Shown: piece after piece, positions 1 through 6,829 of the stretch
Layout of the letters: each line of letters begins with the position of its first letter
Numbering within the stretch: position 1 is the first letter of the stretch
The notes under the pieces: model-generated
Told to the model about the DNA's origin: nothing
Seen by the model: the letters and a program-made list of their open reading frames with translations, nothing else
Databases searched by the model: none
NCBI GenBank assembly: GCA_029210225.1
Contig: JARGOJ010000170.1
Location: 1-12,103 of the forward strand
Source of the DNA: Planctomycetota bacterium
GTDB taxonomy: Bacteria > Planctomycetota > J058 > JARGOJ01
Length of the DNA stretch: 12,103 nt
Reading direction: 5' to 3'
Translations under genes and position numbers: made by a program

Positions 1-266
1 CGGGCTAAACCTCGTTCAATGTCGTTGAGAGTTGGAGTTCCAGCGACGGCCACGTTGAGATGAGCTCCACGTTCGTGCATAACAATCAGCGCCTCAGCCC
101 GAGTATCGGCTGCACCACGGGGGGAGAGCACCCGACCGTGAACCAAGTACTCACAGAGGTCCAAGAATTGACTGCGATTGGGATGAGCCATCGCAGCGTT
201 CAACACGTCAAGTGATACAAGACGGTGTTTGCATAGTAGATCATATTGAACTTGGTCTCTATCCAA
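1..266 (-). CDS. N-terminal fragment of a fourth TPR-type Ser/Thr kinase paralogue (cut by left edge)
   Basis: This is the 5' end of a leftward gene that leaves the window after 88 codons. Its translation aligns without a gap to the first 88 residues of the kinase encoded at 315-3014. By hand I count about 26 identities, including DxDQxQY near the start, an HPNR motif at residues 28-31 in both, and DxER at 82-85. The TTG at 266-264 is chosen because it aligns exactly with the GTG start of that neighbour. An AAGG at 281-278 lies 11 bases upstream. TTG at 272 is an alternative with better spacing (5 bases). The gene starts 48 bases after the neighbour's stop and in the same frame, so the two are probably co-transcribed. 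The kinase and TPR parts are not visible; their presence is inferred only from the shared N-terminal domain. Confidence 0.72.
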   Translation of the reverse strand, partial: MDRDQVQYDLLCKHRLVSLDVLNAAMAHPNRSQFLDLCEYLVHGRVLSPRGAADTRAEALIVMHERGAHLNVAVAGTPTLNDIERGLA

Positions 267-314
267 TAACAATTGAACCTTCAGCTCTCTCAACGACTCC
301 GTAGTCTCTTCGAA

Positions 315-3014
315 TCAATCTTTTGGTTTTCTGTTTAGATTCGCTTTTATAAACTCTCTTAATTCCTTTGCATTGACCCAATTCGGCATTCGCTGAAGGA
401 AGCTTTCGTAGTTCAAAGCTGCATCCTTCATACATTTCAATGTTTCCAAAGCCTTTCCTCTGTTCAAGAAGAGCAGTGGATTTTTCTCATTCAAAGAGGC
501 GGCCTTATCATAATCAGCAATCGCTCTCTTCCAATCTTTCAAATGAAAGTAGACTTGCCCACGGGCGAAGTAGAAACGAGACTTATTGGGGCTCAACGCT
601 ATGCCTTTTGTATGAACATCCAAGGCTTTTTGAAAAAGACTTTGCCTGTCTAACAGATCACCAAGACGATAGTATGCGTCCGCACATCTAGGATCTTTCC
701 CTATCGCACGCTGATAATCCAACTTCGCCGAGTAGTTATTGCCTGCTCGCTCCGAGTATAGACCTCTATAGATGTAACTCTTCGGGTCTTCCCGATTGAC
801 CCCCACTATTAAATTATAGTAATCCCACGCTTCTTGAAATTTCTTCAGTGACGTCAAGCAACGCCCAACCGCCAGGTTAATCTCAGTATCATTCGGGGCG
901 AGGTAGTGAGCCTTCTTGAAGTCAATGGCAGCGAGATCAATCCTCTTCAAAGATTCATTGGATTGACCACGAATCATAAAGGCTTCGAGATGGCTAGAAT
1001 CAATGGCGATGGCCTTATCACAGTATGATATCGCCGACTGAAACTCTCCCAAACGCTTTTTGACTTTCGCAATGTTAACCAAGGCTTCACAACCGCCGGG
1101 AAACAACTTTGCGTGTTTCAAAAACTCTACGACCGCAAGGTCAAACTGCCCCAGCTCAACATGCGCGAGAGCGTGAATGTTATGAATCGGAAAGTTATCG
1201 TCCTTGTCATTCTCAATACGCTTACAAAGCTCAACAACCTCATCCCATTTTTTCTTCTGAAAGGCTCCAATCAACCTCGCCATCAACAAATATACGTTGC
1301 CCTTCGGCCCTTGATCGACGAGCTTTGTTAGCTCACGAAGATGGCTGCTGGTTCGTACTGGATTCTTCCACCCGGTCTCCAGTATATGCAACTGAAACAG
1401 TGCTTTATAGGCAGGGGGAAAGGTCTTTACGCACTCCAGATACAGACTCCGGCTCTGTGCTTTGGCCTGTCCCTTTTGATAAATTCGCGCCGCTCTTAAG
1501 AGATTGGACTCAGAGCGACCTCCGATTTCCAAGGCCTTTTGAACGAGCTCTCCAGACTCCTTGGTGAAGATTTTTTTGTTCGCTGCGGTTTCCCCCTCGT
1601 CGAACATTTGTCGTGCGGTATCGACCTTCTTCTTTTCCAACAAAGTGACCGCTCTTTTCCTTTCTAACTTCGTTTGCTGCCGCTCTGACGACTGAATATT
1701 GGACTGAAAAAACAAAACGCTGACAATGAAAAGGATTGACAGAAAGCTTCCACTGACGAGGGTTGGATGTCGACTTATCCAGCGCTGGACTCGTTCAAAC
1801 AGACTGTATCTATAAGCCTTGACTTCCGCACCACTGAGATAGGCCTTCAGGTCTGTGGCAAACGAGACAACCGTCCCGGTACGTTGCTCTAAACTCATGC
1901 GAAGTGACTTCACCGCGACCGCATTCAGCTCCATTGGAGCCGCTTCATCTAAAGCATGAGGTCCAGAAATTCGTCCCTGAATCGTCGCCGATACCTTGGA
2001 GATGGCTGAGTCCCCAGCAATCGCCTTCTTCCCTGTCAATATCTCCGTAAGGATCGCCCCCAACGCGAAGACATCCGACTGCTTATTCGCTTCTCCGTCA
2101 ATTTGTTCCGGCGCCATGTAACCTACGGTTCCTAGCAAATCGCCCTTCCCTGTCAGACCCTCTTTCTGCGCCGCTTCTTTCAATTCCAATAGTTTCTCAG
2201 GATGCCCTCCCACTCTCTCAACGACCGTTTTGTCACTGAAATCTCTGGCCAATCCCCAATCGAGAACCATGACCTCACCAAACTCTCCAATCATGATGTT
2301 TTCAGGTTTGAGATCTCTGTGAATGACCTCCTGGGAGTGAGCGTAGGCCACAGCCTCACAGACCTTCACGAGAGCTTCTAACAATCGCCGGACTTCTTTG
2401 GGATTTGATTGTCCCGAGCTATGAACTTCAGTCAGCGCCTCTTTTAGTGATTGGCCTTCAATCACCTTCATGAGCATGTAATACTCCCCAGAGCTGTTCA
2501 TTCCCAATTCATAAATCGGGGGAATATTGGGGTGCGAGAGGGACGCTGTGATTCTGGCTTCTCGAATGAAGCGCTTCACCATTCGTTCGCTGGCGTCGAT
2601 TTCCCCTAAAACTTTCAACGCGGCGGTTCGCCCGAGGTTCTTGTCTTCAATTCTGTGGACAATTCCCATTCCACCTTCCCCAAGCTTTTCAATCACATTG
2701 AATTGATCTCGTGCATGAGGAGAAAAGAGGGGATGGGTCAATAGGGCGTGATGATAGGCCCGCTCCAAGTCTGCAACTGTCATCATTGCTGAGTTGGCGC
2801 TTTGACCGGGAAGCGGAAGTTTTTGGCTGGGGCGACTGGCTTGCTGACGAATGTCTAAGGCGATGTCGGCGCGAAGCATGAGACTGTGGAGGAGGAATTC
2901 GACGAAGTCATTGTAGATCCGGCGATTGGGATGGGAGAACGCCTTATCCAGACGATCCTTAGGGATGTGGCCCTGAGTGAGAATGAGCTGATATTGTTGT
3001 TGATCAATGTCCAC
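315..3014 (-). CDS. Membrane Ser/Thr protein kinase with C-terminal TPR array
   Basis: An 899-residue Hanks-type kinase. Residues 1-100 form an unrecognised N-terminal domain with an HPNR motif at 28-31. The kinase domain runs from about 105 to 395: glycine loop LGEGGMG at 111-117, ATP-binding Lys134, alpha-C Glu152, catalytic HRDLKPEN at 232-239, DWG at 252-254 (usually DFG) and APE at 301-303. The DWG-to-APE stretch is about 49 residues, some 20 longer than usual. A membrane helix at about 417-438 is followed by a charged coiled-coil-like stretch at 442-465. A conserved linker contains PPAYKALFQLH at 533-543, and TPR repeats fill about 570-880, roughly seven of them clear. By analogy with PASTA kinases the TPR part should be extracytoplasmic. 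The start is GTG: an in-frame TAA lies 15 codons upstream with no other start between. No good Shine-Dalgarno is seen. It lies 69 bases after the 163-residue gene, so they probably form an operon. All catalytic residues are present, so it should be active; its substrate is unknown. Confidence 0.93.
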   Translation of the reverse strand: MDIDQQQYQLILTQGHIPKDRLDKAFSHPNRRIYNDFVEFLLHSLMLRADIALDIRQQASRPSQKLPLPGQSANSAMMTVADLERAYHHALLTHPLFSPHARDQFNVIEKLGEGGMGIVHRIEDKNLGRTAALKVLGEIDASERMVKRFIREARITASLSHPNIPPIYELGMNSSGEYYMLMKVIEGQSLKEALTEVHSSGQSNPKEVRRLLEALVKVCEAVAYAHSQEVIHRDLKPENIMIGEFGEVMVLDWGLARDFSDKTVVERVGGHPEKLLELKEAAQKEGLTGKGDLLGTVGYMAPEQIDGEANKQSDVFALGAILTEILTGKKAIAGDSAISKVSATIQGRISGPHALDEAAPMELNAVAVKSLRMSLEQRTGTVVSFATDLKAYLSGAEVKAYRYSLFERVQRWISRHPTLVSGSFLSILFIVSVLFFQSNIQSSERQQTKLERKRAVTLLEKKKVDTARQMFDEGETAANKKIFTKESGELVQKALEIGGRSESNLLRAARIYQKGQAKAQSRSLYLECVKTFPPAYKALFQLHILETGWKNPVRTSSHLRELTKLVDQGPKGNVYLLMARLIGAFQKKKWDEVVELCKRIENDKDDNFPIHNIHALAHVELGQFDLAVVEFLKHAKLFPGGCEALVNIAKVKKRLGEFQSAISYCDKAIAIDSSHLEAFMIRGQSNESLKRIDLAAIDFKKAHYLAPNDTEINLAVGRCLTSLKKFQEAWDYYNLIVGVNREDPKSYIYRGLYSERAGNNYSAKLDYQRAIGKDPRCADAYYRLGDLLDRQSLFQKALDVHTKGIALSPNKSRFYFARGQVYFHLKDWKRAIADYDKAASLNEKNPLLFLNRGKALETLKCMKDAALNYESFLQRMPNWVNAKELREFIKANLNRKPKD

Positions 3015-3083
3015 GGTCTTATTGACAACCCTAATACGAATACTCCAGGGGCGAAGTTATTAGAAAGTATGATGCCAAATTTG

Positions 3084-3575
3084 TCATGAATAACATTGTT
3101 CAATTTCTACGGCGAAGTAGAAATCTTCGGTCACGATCAAGTGGACATGAAGCATAGCGTCTCCAAGCTCTTGAAGCAGCGTTGCTCCGTGTTCTCGAAA
3201 CACCTGGGTTATCTCGGGGAGGAGACGAAAGGGGAGGCTGTGGCTTTGCACCCATGCGCCGCTATCCTTTATCTGGAACCACACAGGGATGAGGCTGCTT
3301 CCCTCATAGCGATGTATCCCGCAGCGCTCACATTCATTGTCATCCACCATGACCTTGAGTTCAGAGAGGAACAGAGGAGAGTCGTCTTCAGCCTCGATGA
3401 TTTCTTTGGGCGGTTTCCTCCCTTGGTTCTTTGGTATTCCAAAGAGGATCCGATGAGCGTTTTGCTGTTGGGCTTGGAGGACACATAATTGGGCAAGGCG
3501 ATAACAGGGATCGTGGATGATCTCTTGGTCCTGCTTCCGACTTTGAAAGATTCTTTGTAGTAGCGAGCCAATCAT
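3084..3575 (-). CDS. Unrecognised 163-residue protein heading the kinase operon
   Basis: I do not recognise this family. The ATG at 3575-3573 has a GAGG Shine-Dalgarno five bases upstream (3584-3581), one of the better ribosome sites in the window, which supports a real gene over the opposite-strand frame of 130 residues. The protein has no signal peptide or membrane helix and looks soluble. It has a polar N-terminal half with a helical Gln-rich stretch (about 30-40) and a Lys/Pro-rich segment (about 47-60). A single CERC pair at about 83-86 comes next, then a hydrophobic C-terminal half ending in probable beta strands (about 142-161). Two cysteines alone could bind metal only with partners or as a dimer. 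It is first in a leftward run with two kinase genes, 69 bases before the GTG of the first. It may therefore be a partner or substrate of that kinase; this is an inference from position only. Confidence 0.68.
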   Translation of the reverse strand: MIGSLLQRIFQSRKQDQEIIHDPCYRLAQLCVLQAQQQNAHRILFGIPKNQGRKPPKEIIEAEDDSPLFLSELKVMVDDNECERCGIHRYEGSSLIPVWFQIKDSGAWVQSHSLPFRLLPEITQVFREHGATLLQELGDAMLHVHLIVTEDFYFAVEIEQCYS

Positions 3576-3580
3576 AATTT

Positions 3581-3584
3581 CCTC
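3581..3584 (-). promoter_or_regulatory. Shine-Dalgarno GAGG for the 163-residue gene
   Basis: On the minus strand GAGG is followed by AAATT and then ATG, a five-base spacing. It fixes the start of this unrecognised gene. Most other genes here lack a site this clear. Confidence 0.7.
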
Positions 3585-3827
3585 GGGTCCTCGGGACTTC
3601 TCTGTGTCTTTTACCCTCGAAGATCAGGAAGGTTCATTCCAAGTGGAGGCCGCTCAAAAAACGAAGCCGAAGATGCAAATCCCGATTATGGGAAAAAGTT
3701 TTTAGCGATTTTTGGGAAAAGTCACCAAAGTGTACCGACTTGCTGGCTACCTACCTCAGACGAAGACACTCAGCCTAGTAAAAATAAGAGCTCTGAGACA
3801 TGAGCAAGCGTTCTAAACTTCGTCCCC

Positions 3828-3841
3828 ACGAAAAATTTCGT
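3828..3841. repeat. Perfect 14-base palindrome, possible operator
   Basis: The sequence ACGAAAAATTTCGT reads as 6-base arms ACGAAA and TTTCGT around AA. It lies about 60 bases before the lipoprotein start, between the divergent genes, where a dimeric regulator could bind. No known operator consensus is recognised. Confidence 0.4.
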
Positions 3842-3850
3842 TTTAACCCC

Positions 3851-3869
3851 AGCATTCCTTAGTAATGCT
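3851..3869. repeat. Inverted repeat AGCATT-N7-AATGCT upstream of the lipoprotein gene
   Basis: Two perfect 6-base arms (3851-3856 and 3864-3869) flank the 7-base loop CCTTAGT, ending 32 bases before the ATG at 3902. It could be an operator or a small hairpin in the leader. The stem is too short and lacks a T-run, so it is not a terminator. Confidence 0.35.
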
Positions 3870-3886
3870 CTCGCTCTAAAGCTTGT

Positions 3887-3890
3887 AGGA
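3887..3890 (+). promoter_or_regulatory. Possible Shine-Dalgarno AGGA for the propeller lipoprotein
   Basis: AGGA lies 11 bases before the ATG at 3902 and 20 before the ATG at 3911. It is the only purine-rich site nearby and favours 3902, although the spacing is longer than ideal. Confidence 0.35.
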
Positions 3891-3901
3891 CATTGTTTGT
3901 T

Positions 3902-6058
3902 ATGTATGTTATGAAAAAACAAGCTCCGGCTTTCAAAATCGTCCCCGCCTTCTCCCTCGCCCTCGCCCTCGCCCTCGCCCTACCCCTTGTCACGGCCTGT
4001 GGCTCTGGCGGCTCCGGGAGCCGGGTCCTCGCGATTTTACCCAAGGCCGAGCTCATTTTCCCGACCTTCGATGAGTCGATGATCGACGCCTCCCAGCTCA
4101 CTATTAGAGGCACCGCGAGCAGCGCGAACAGCCAGGTCACCGCCGTCTCAGTCAACGGTATCTCCGCAACCAGCAACGATCAATTCGCCACTTGGCAAGC
4201 GACCATACCCCTCGCCTCCGGCCCCAATGTCATTGTCGTCTCCGTCACCGATAACACCGGACAAACAAACCCCAACGCCGCCCGGACAACAGTGCTCAAC
4301 ACCGTCCCCTTCGGCTCCCCGAGCGACGTCGCCCTGGATATGAATAACAACCGCATCCTCATGGTCGACTTCAGCCTCGATGCCCTCATCGCCGTCGACC
4401 TCAACTCCCGTGATCGAACCGTCCTCTCCCGAAACGGCGTCGGTACCGGACCCGTGCTCGAAAACCCCCGAGGCCTCATCATTGATAGCACCGCGAACCG
4501 CGCCTACGTTGTCGATGTCACCGTCGACGCCCTCTTCTCCATTGACCTCAACACAGGGAACAGAAGCATCCTCACAACCGGTCTCAGCTTCCCCCGCGCC
4601 CTCACCCTTGACCGCGCCAACAACCGCATCCTCCTCGTCGACTCCACCGCCGACGCCCTCATCGCCGTCAACCTCAGCACCGGGGCGCAACAAATCATCG
4701 CCGACGACAACACCCCCGCTAGCAACGGCGGACCCAACTTTGACACCCCCTCAGGCATCGCCTACGACGCCGCCAACAACCGCTGCCTCGTGAGCGACCG
4801 GGGCAGCGCCACCGGCCTCCCAGGCGTCCTCTCCGTCGACCTCAGCACCGGCATCCGCAGCGTCCTCTCAAACCAAAGCGTTGGCACCGGACCCGCCCTC
4901 GTTGGCCCAAGCGCTCTCATGCTCGACACGATTAACAACCGCGCCATGGTCATTGATGTCAACCTCGACGCCCTGATCGCTATCGATCTCGCCACAGGCA
5001 ACCGAAGCATCCTCTCCGACGACAACACAGGAAGCGGCCCCGTTCTTCGCCAACCCGAAGGCCTCGCCTTCAACCCAGGAACCAATCAAGCCTTCGTTGT
5101 CGACACCGGCGTCGACGCCCTCTATCAAATTGACATCCTCTCCGGAAACCGTGCGGTCCTCGCTGGCAACAACGTCGGAACCGGACTCAGCCTCTTCCAA
5201 CCCCTCGGAATGGGACTTGAAACAAAGAAAAATAGAGCCCTCGTCGTCGACGACGCCTTCAACGCCCTCTTCTCCATCAACCTCGCCTCTGGAGAACGCA
5301 GCCTCATCTCTGGCTTTGGAGCCGGCAGCGGCACCCCAAGCCTCCAAATCCCCAACGACGTCGTTGTCGACGAAGCCCGGAATCGCGCCCTCATCACCGA
5401 CAGCGATCAAGACGCCATCATCGCCGTAGACCTCGACACCGGGCTCCGAAGCATCTTCTCCGACGGCACCGACAGCAACTCCGGTCCCCTGCTCCAAACC
5501 CCCCGCGGCATCATTCTCGACCCCGCTCAAGACCGGGCCCTCATTGTCGACTCCGGCAGCGACTCGGTCCTCGCCCTGAACCTGACAAGCGGCCAACGAA
5601 CAACCCTCTCGGGAGCAGCAACCGGCACAGGCCCCACTCTAGAGACCCCGAGAAACCTCGTCCTTGACTCAACGGCGAGCAAAGTCTTCGTCATCGACTC
5701 AGGCCTCGACGCCCTCATTAGCATCGACCTCACAACCGGCAACCGCAGCATTGTCTCCGACTTAAATCGCGGAACGGGCCCCAACCTGGGAGACCCAAGA
5801 GACCTCACCCTCGAAGTCAGCGCAAACCGCGTCCTCGTCGTCGATGTCAGCCTCGAAGCTATTGTCGCCATCGACCTCAACACTGGAAATCGCGCCATTG
5901 TCGCCGACGAAAGCCATGGCGCCGGAGTCATCCTCTCCAACCCCGAAGCCCTCTTTCTTGTTCCCGGAACAAAGCGAGTCTTCGTCACCGACTCCAACCT
6001 CGACGCCCTCGTGACCGTCGACCTCGTGACCGGCGATCGCTTGCTCACCTCAAAGTGA
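3902..6058 (+). CDS. Secreted lipoprotein with an Ig-like domain and twelve NHL/YVTN-like propeller repeats
   Basis: The 718-residue product begins with a lipoprotein signal peptide: KK, a Leu/Ala core, and the lipobox VTAC with Cys33 counted from ATG 3902. A Gly/Ser-rich tether follows. ATG 3911 (giving MKKQ) is an equally plausible start; TTG 3893 is less likely. Residues of about 48-130 look like a bacterial Ig-like domain of the kind ending GxNxIxVxVTDNxGQ. From about 138 to the end are twelve repeats averaging 48 residues. Each has the pattern: hydrophobic strand plus LD, xxNRxLVVD, xxxDALxxIDL, TGNRxILS, GTGPxLxxP. Twelve units would fit two six-bladed propellers. Repeat 2 lacks the GTGP loop and repeats 3 and 4 carry short insertions. 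Such proteins usually bind ligands or partner proteins at the cell surface. Codons end mostly in C, unlike the flanking minus-strand kinases. A terminator hairpin follows at once. The partner is unknown; receptor kinases flank it on both sides. Confidence 0.9.
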   Translation: MYVMKKQAPAFKIVPAFSLALALALALPLVTACGSGGSGSRVLAILPKAELIFPTFDESMIDASQLTIRGTASSANSQVTAVSVNGISATSNDQFATWQATIPLASGPNVIVVSVTDNTGQTNPNAARTTVLNTVPFGSPSDVALDMNNNRILMVDFSLDALIAVDLNSRDRTVLSRNGVGTGPVLENPRGLIIDSTANRAYVVDVTVDALFSIDLNTGNRSILTTGLSFPRALTLDRANNRILLVDSTADALIAVNLSTGAQQIIADDNTPASNGGPNFDTPSGIAYDAANNRCLVSDRGSATGLPGVLSVDLSTGIRSVLSNQSVGTGPALVGPSALMLDTINNRAMVIDVNLDALIAIDLATGNRSILSDDNTGSGPVLRQPEGLAFNPGTNQAFVVDTGVDALYQIDILSGNRAVLAGNNVGTGLSLFQPLGMGLETKKNRALVVDDAFNALFSINLASGERSLISGFGAGSGTPSLQIPNDVVVDEARNRALITDSDQDAIIAVDLDTGLRSIFSDGTDSNSGPLLQTPRGIILDPAQDRALIVDSGSDSVLALNLTSGQRTTLSGAATGTGPTLETPRNLVLDSTASKVFVIDSGLDALISIDLTTGNRSIVSDLNRGTGPNLGDPRDLTLEVSANRVLVVDVSLEAIVAIDLNTGNRAIVADESHGAGVILSNPEALFLVPGTKRVFVTDSNLDALVTVDLVTGDRLLTSK
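3954..3981 (+). repeat. Hexanucleotide microsatellite CCCTCG (four copies plus a partial) inside the signal peptide
   Basis: Four perfect CCCTCG units and a partial CCCT encode alternating Leu-Ala in the hydrophobic core of the lipoprotein signal peptide. Slippage by a unit would add or remove two residues without shifting the frame, changing only the length of the core. Confidence 0.8.
4322..6050 (+). repeat. Twelve diverged coding repeats of about 145 bases (propeller blades)
   Basis: The blade repeat is visible in the DNA as well as the protein. GTCGACGCCCTC or close variants recur, for instance near 4378, 4528, 4642, 4966, 5110, 5704 and 5999, each followed by a stretch encoding the IDL strand. 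Similarity between non-adjacent copies suggests growth by tandem duplication followed by drift. Copies are not identical, so this is not a recent expansion. Confidence 0.75.
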
Positions 6059-6082
6059 TCCAACCCAGCACCCCATCAAAAT

Positions 6083-6120
6083 AGACGGTCCTCTGTTGTT
6101 AAATACACAGAGGACCGTCT
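6083..6120 (+). terminator. Rho-independent terminator-like hairpin after the lipoprotein gene
   Basis: Perfect 14-base arms (6083-6096, AGACGGTCCTCTGT, and 6107-6120) flank a 10-base loop. The hairpin starts 25 bases after the lipoprotein stop. The following T-tract is weak (TTCAATTTGG), so termination may be partial or assisted. It isolates the lipoprotein transcript from the downstream kinase genes. Confidence 0.75.
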
Positions 6121-6429
6121 TCAATTTGGACACGGAGATTTGCAAACAATGAGAGAATTCATCGAAGAAAATTAAATGGAATAAATACCAACATACTCTG
6201 CACTCGGCGACTTCAATTCACTCCTTAGTGAGAAAGAGACCCGCCCCTAAATAAGCTTTTAACGCTTATGCAGCAATTCTCATAAAACACGCTCTCATTG
6301 AACTCAGATAAAATTGAAAGACTCCCATTCCATCCCTGCTAAACTGCATCCGGCGGTTTCATTCTTTTCGAATTAGCAGAAGCGAGTCAATTCGTGAGCC
6401 CAGCTCCAATCTCATTCCTTCCAAGCATC
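6121..6429. other. Intergenic region upstream of the small ORF and third kinase
   Basis: About 310 A/T-richer bases with no convincing gene. They probably carry the promoter of the downstream pair: TAAAAT at 6309-6314 resembles a -10 box, but no matching -35 is seen. Two short inverted repeats are present, TCACT-CCTT-AGTGA at 6218-6231 and ATAAGC-N7-GCTTAT at 6251-6269. The ATTs and ATGs here do not open frames with codon use like the neighbouring genes. Confidence 0.5.
6251..6269. repeat. Inverted repeat ATAAGC-N7-GCTTAT
   Basis: Perfect 6-base arms are separated by TTTTAAC, the same 6-7-6 geometry as the repeat at 3851-3869 but a different sequence. It lies upstream of the possible -10 box at 6309-6314. 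It may be an operator or coincidence. Confidence 0.3.
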
Positions 6430-6795
6430 ATGCGCCATGTCACCCCCCCATTCGTGATAGTGACCCTCTTCCTCATCGCCGCCAAACTCCCAAGCAATCA
6501 ACCCAAGCCATCCTCTCACCCCGCTCAAAGGTCCTCCCAGGCCCTTAAACAAAAGTCTCCATCAATTGAAGCAACGCGCCCGGGGGAGCGTTCTTTTGCC
6601 TTCGTGCCCATCTCACGGTCTCTCGTCTGGACCACGAAGCACCGCCCTAGCCCCACTAAACATGCCGTCACAGCAGCTCCACAACTCTCAAACCGAGATC
6701 TGCGCTTGGCCCATGAAAAATCCCACCGTCCTCGTCCGCCATTTAAAAAACGCCCGGGGAGTCCCACTCAGAAGCTCGGAATCAATGATCGATAA
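6430..6795 (+). CDS. Possible small membrane-anchored or secreted protein, Pro/Ser/Lys-rich
   Basis: This frame would encode about 121 residues. The N-terminus MRHVTPP is followed by a hydrophobic run of about 13 residues (about 8-20) that could be a signal or anchor helix. The rest is polar and disordered-looking, rich in Pro, Ser, Arg and Lys, with no recognised domain. Codons in the first third end mostly in C, like the adjacent kinase. The stop is 34 bases before the kinase ATG at 6830, which would fit an operon. There is no Shine-Dalgarno; a GTG at 6394 would extend the N-terminus by 12 residues. Low complexity and lack of any family match leave the gene uncertain; it could be a leader region that is open by chance. 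Confidence 0.38.
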   Translation: MRHVTPPFVIVTLFLIAAKLPSNQPKPSSHPAQRSSQALKQKSPSIEATRPGERSFAFVPISRSLVWTTKHRPSPTKHAVTAAPQLSNRDLRLAHEKSHRPRPPFKKRPGSPTQKLGINDR

Positions 6796-6829
6796 CCCAA
6801 AAAGCCCTCAATGATTGGTGTCTCCCGAC

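Larger units (their letters stand above)
3576..3901. other. Divergent intergenic region between the kinase operon and the propeller lipoprotein
   Basis: This 326-base stretch separates two genes that point away from each other, so it should hold both promoters. I see no convincing -35/-10 pair. It contains an A/T-rich core (about 3686-3720) with GGGAAAA at 3690-3696 repeated at 3714-3720, 24 bases apart. Further right are a perfect 14-base palindrome at 3828-3841 and a 6-7-6 inverted repeat at 3851-3869. I see no coding frame or RNA gene in it. The crowding of symmetric elements on the propeller side suggests regulation of that gene. Confidence 0.6.

Noticed and set aside
1109..1567. Plus-strand frame of 152 residues inside the first kinase
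   Set aside because: It lies wholly opposite conserved linker and TPR coding sequence of the kinase and has no recognisable domain.
3096..3488. Plus-strand frame of 130 residues opposite the 163-residue gene
   Set aside because: The minus-strand frame has a good Shine-Dalgarno, is longer and continues an operon. The plus frame has no ribosome site.
3954..3981. Hexamer tandem as part of a CRISPR or mobile-element repeat
   Set aside because: It is a simple six-base tandem inside a coding signal peptide with no spacers and no flanking element genes.
4148..4693. Long minus-strand open frame (181 residues) opposite the lipoprotein gene
   Set aside because: It is Gly/Glu/Asp/Val-rich repeat mirror text caused by the C-ending codons of the propeller repeats. 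Similar shadows occur at 4868-5596 and 5527-6063. No ribosome site or domain.
6218..6231. Hairpin TCACT-CCTT-AGTGA, sharing CCTTAGT with the repeat at 3851-3869
   Set aside because: The stem is only five bases and the shared 7-mer is short. The two sites place CCTTAGT differently relative to the arms, so a common regulator is not supported.
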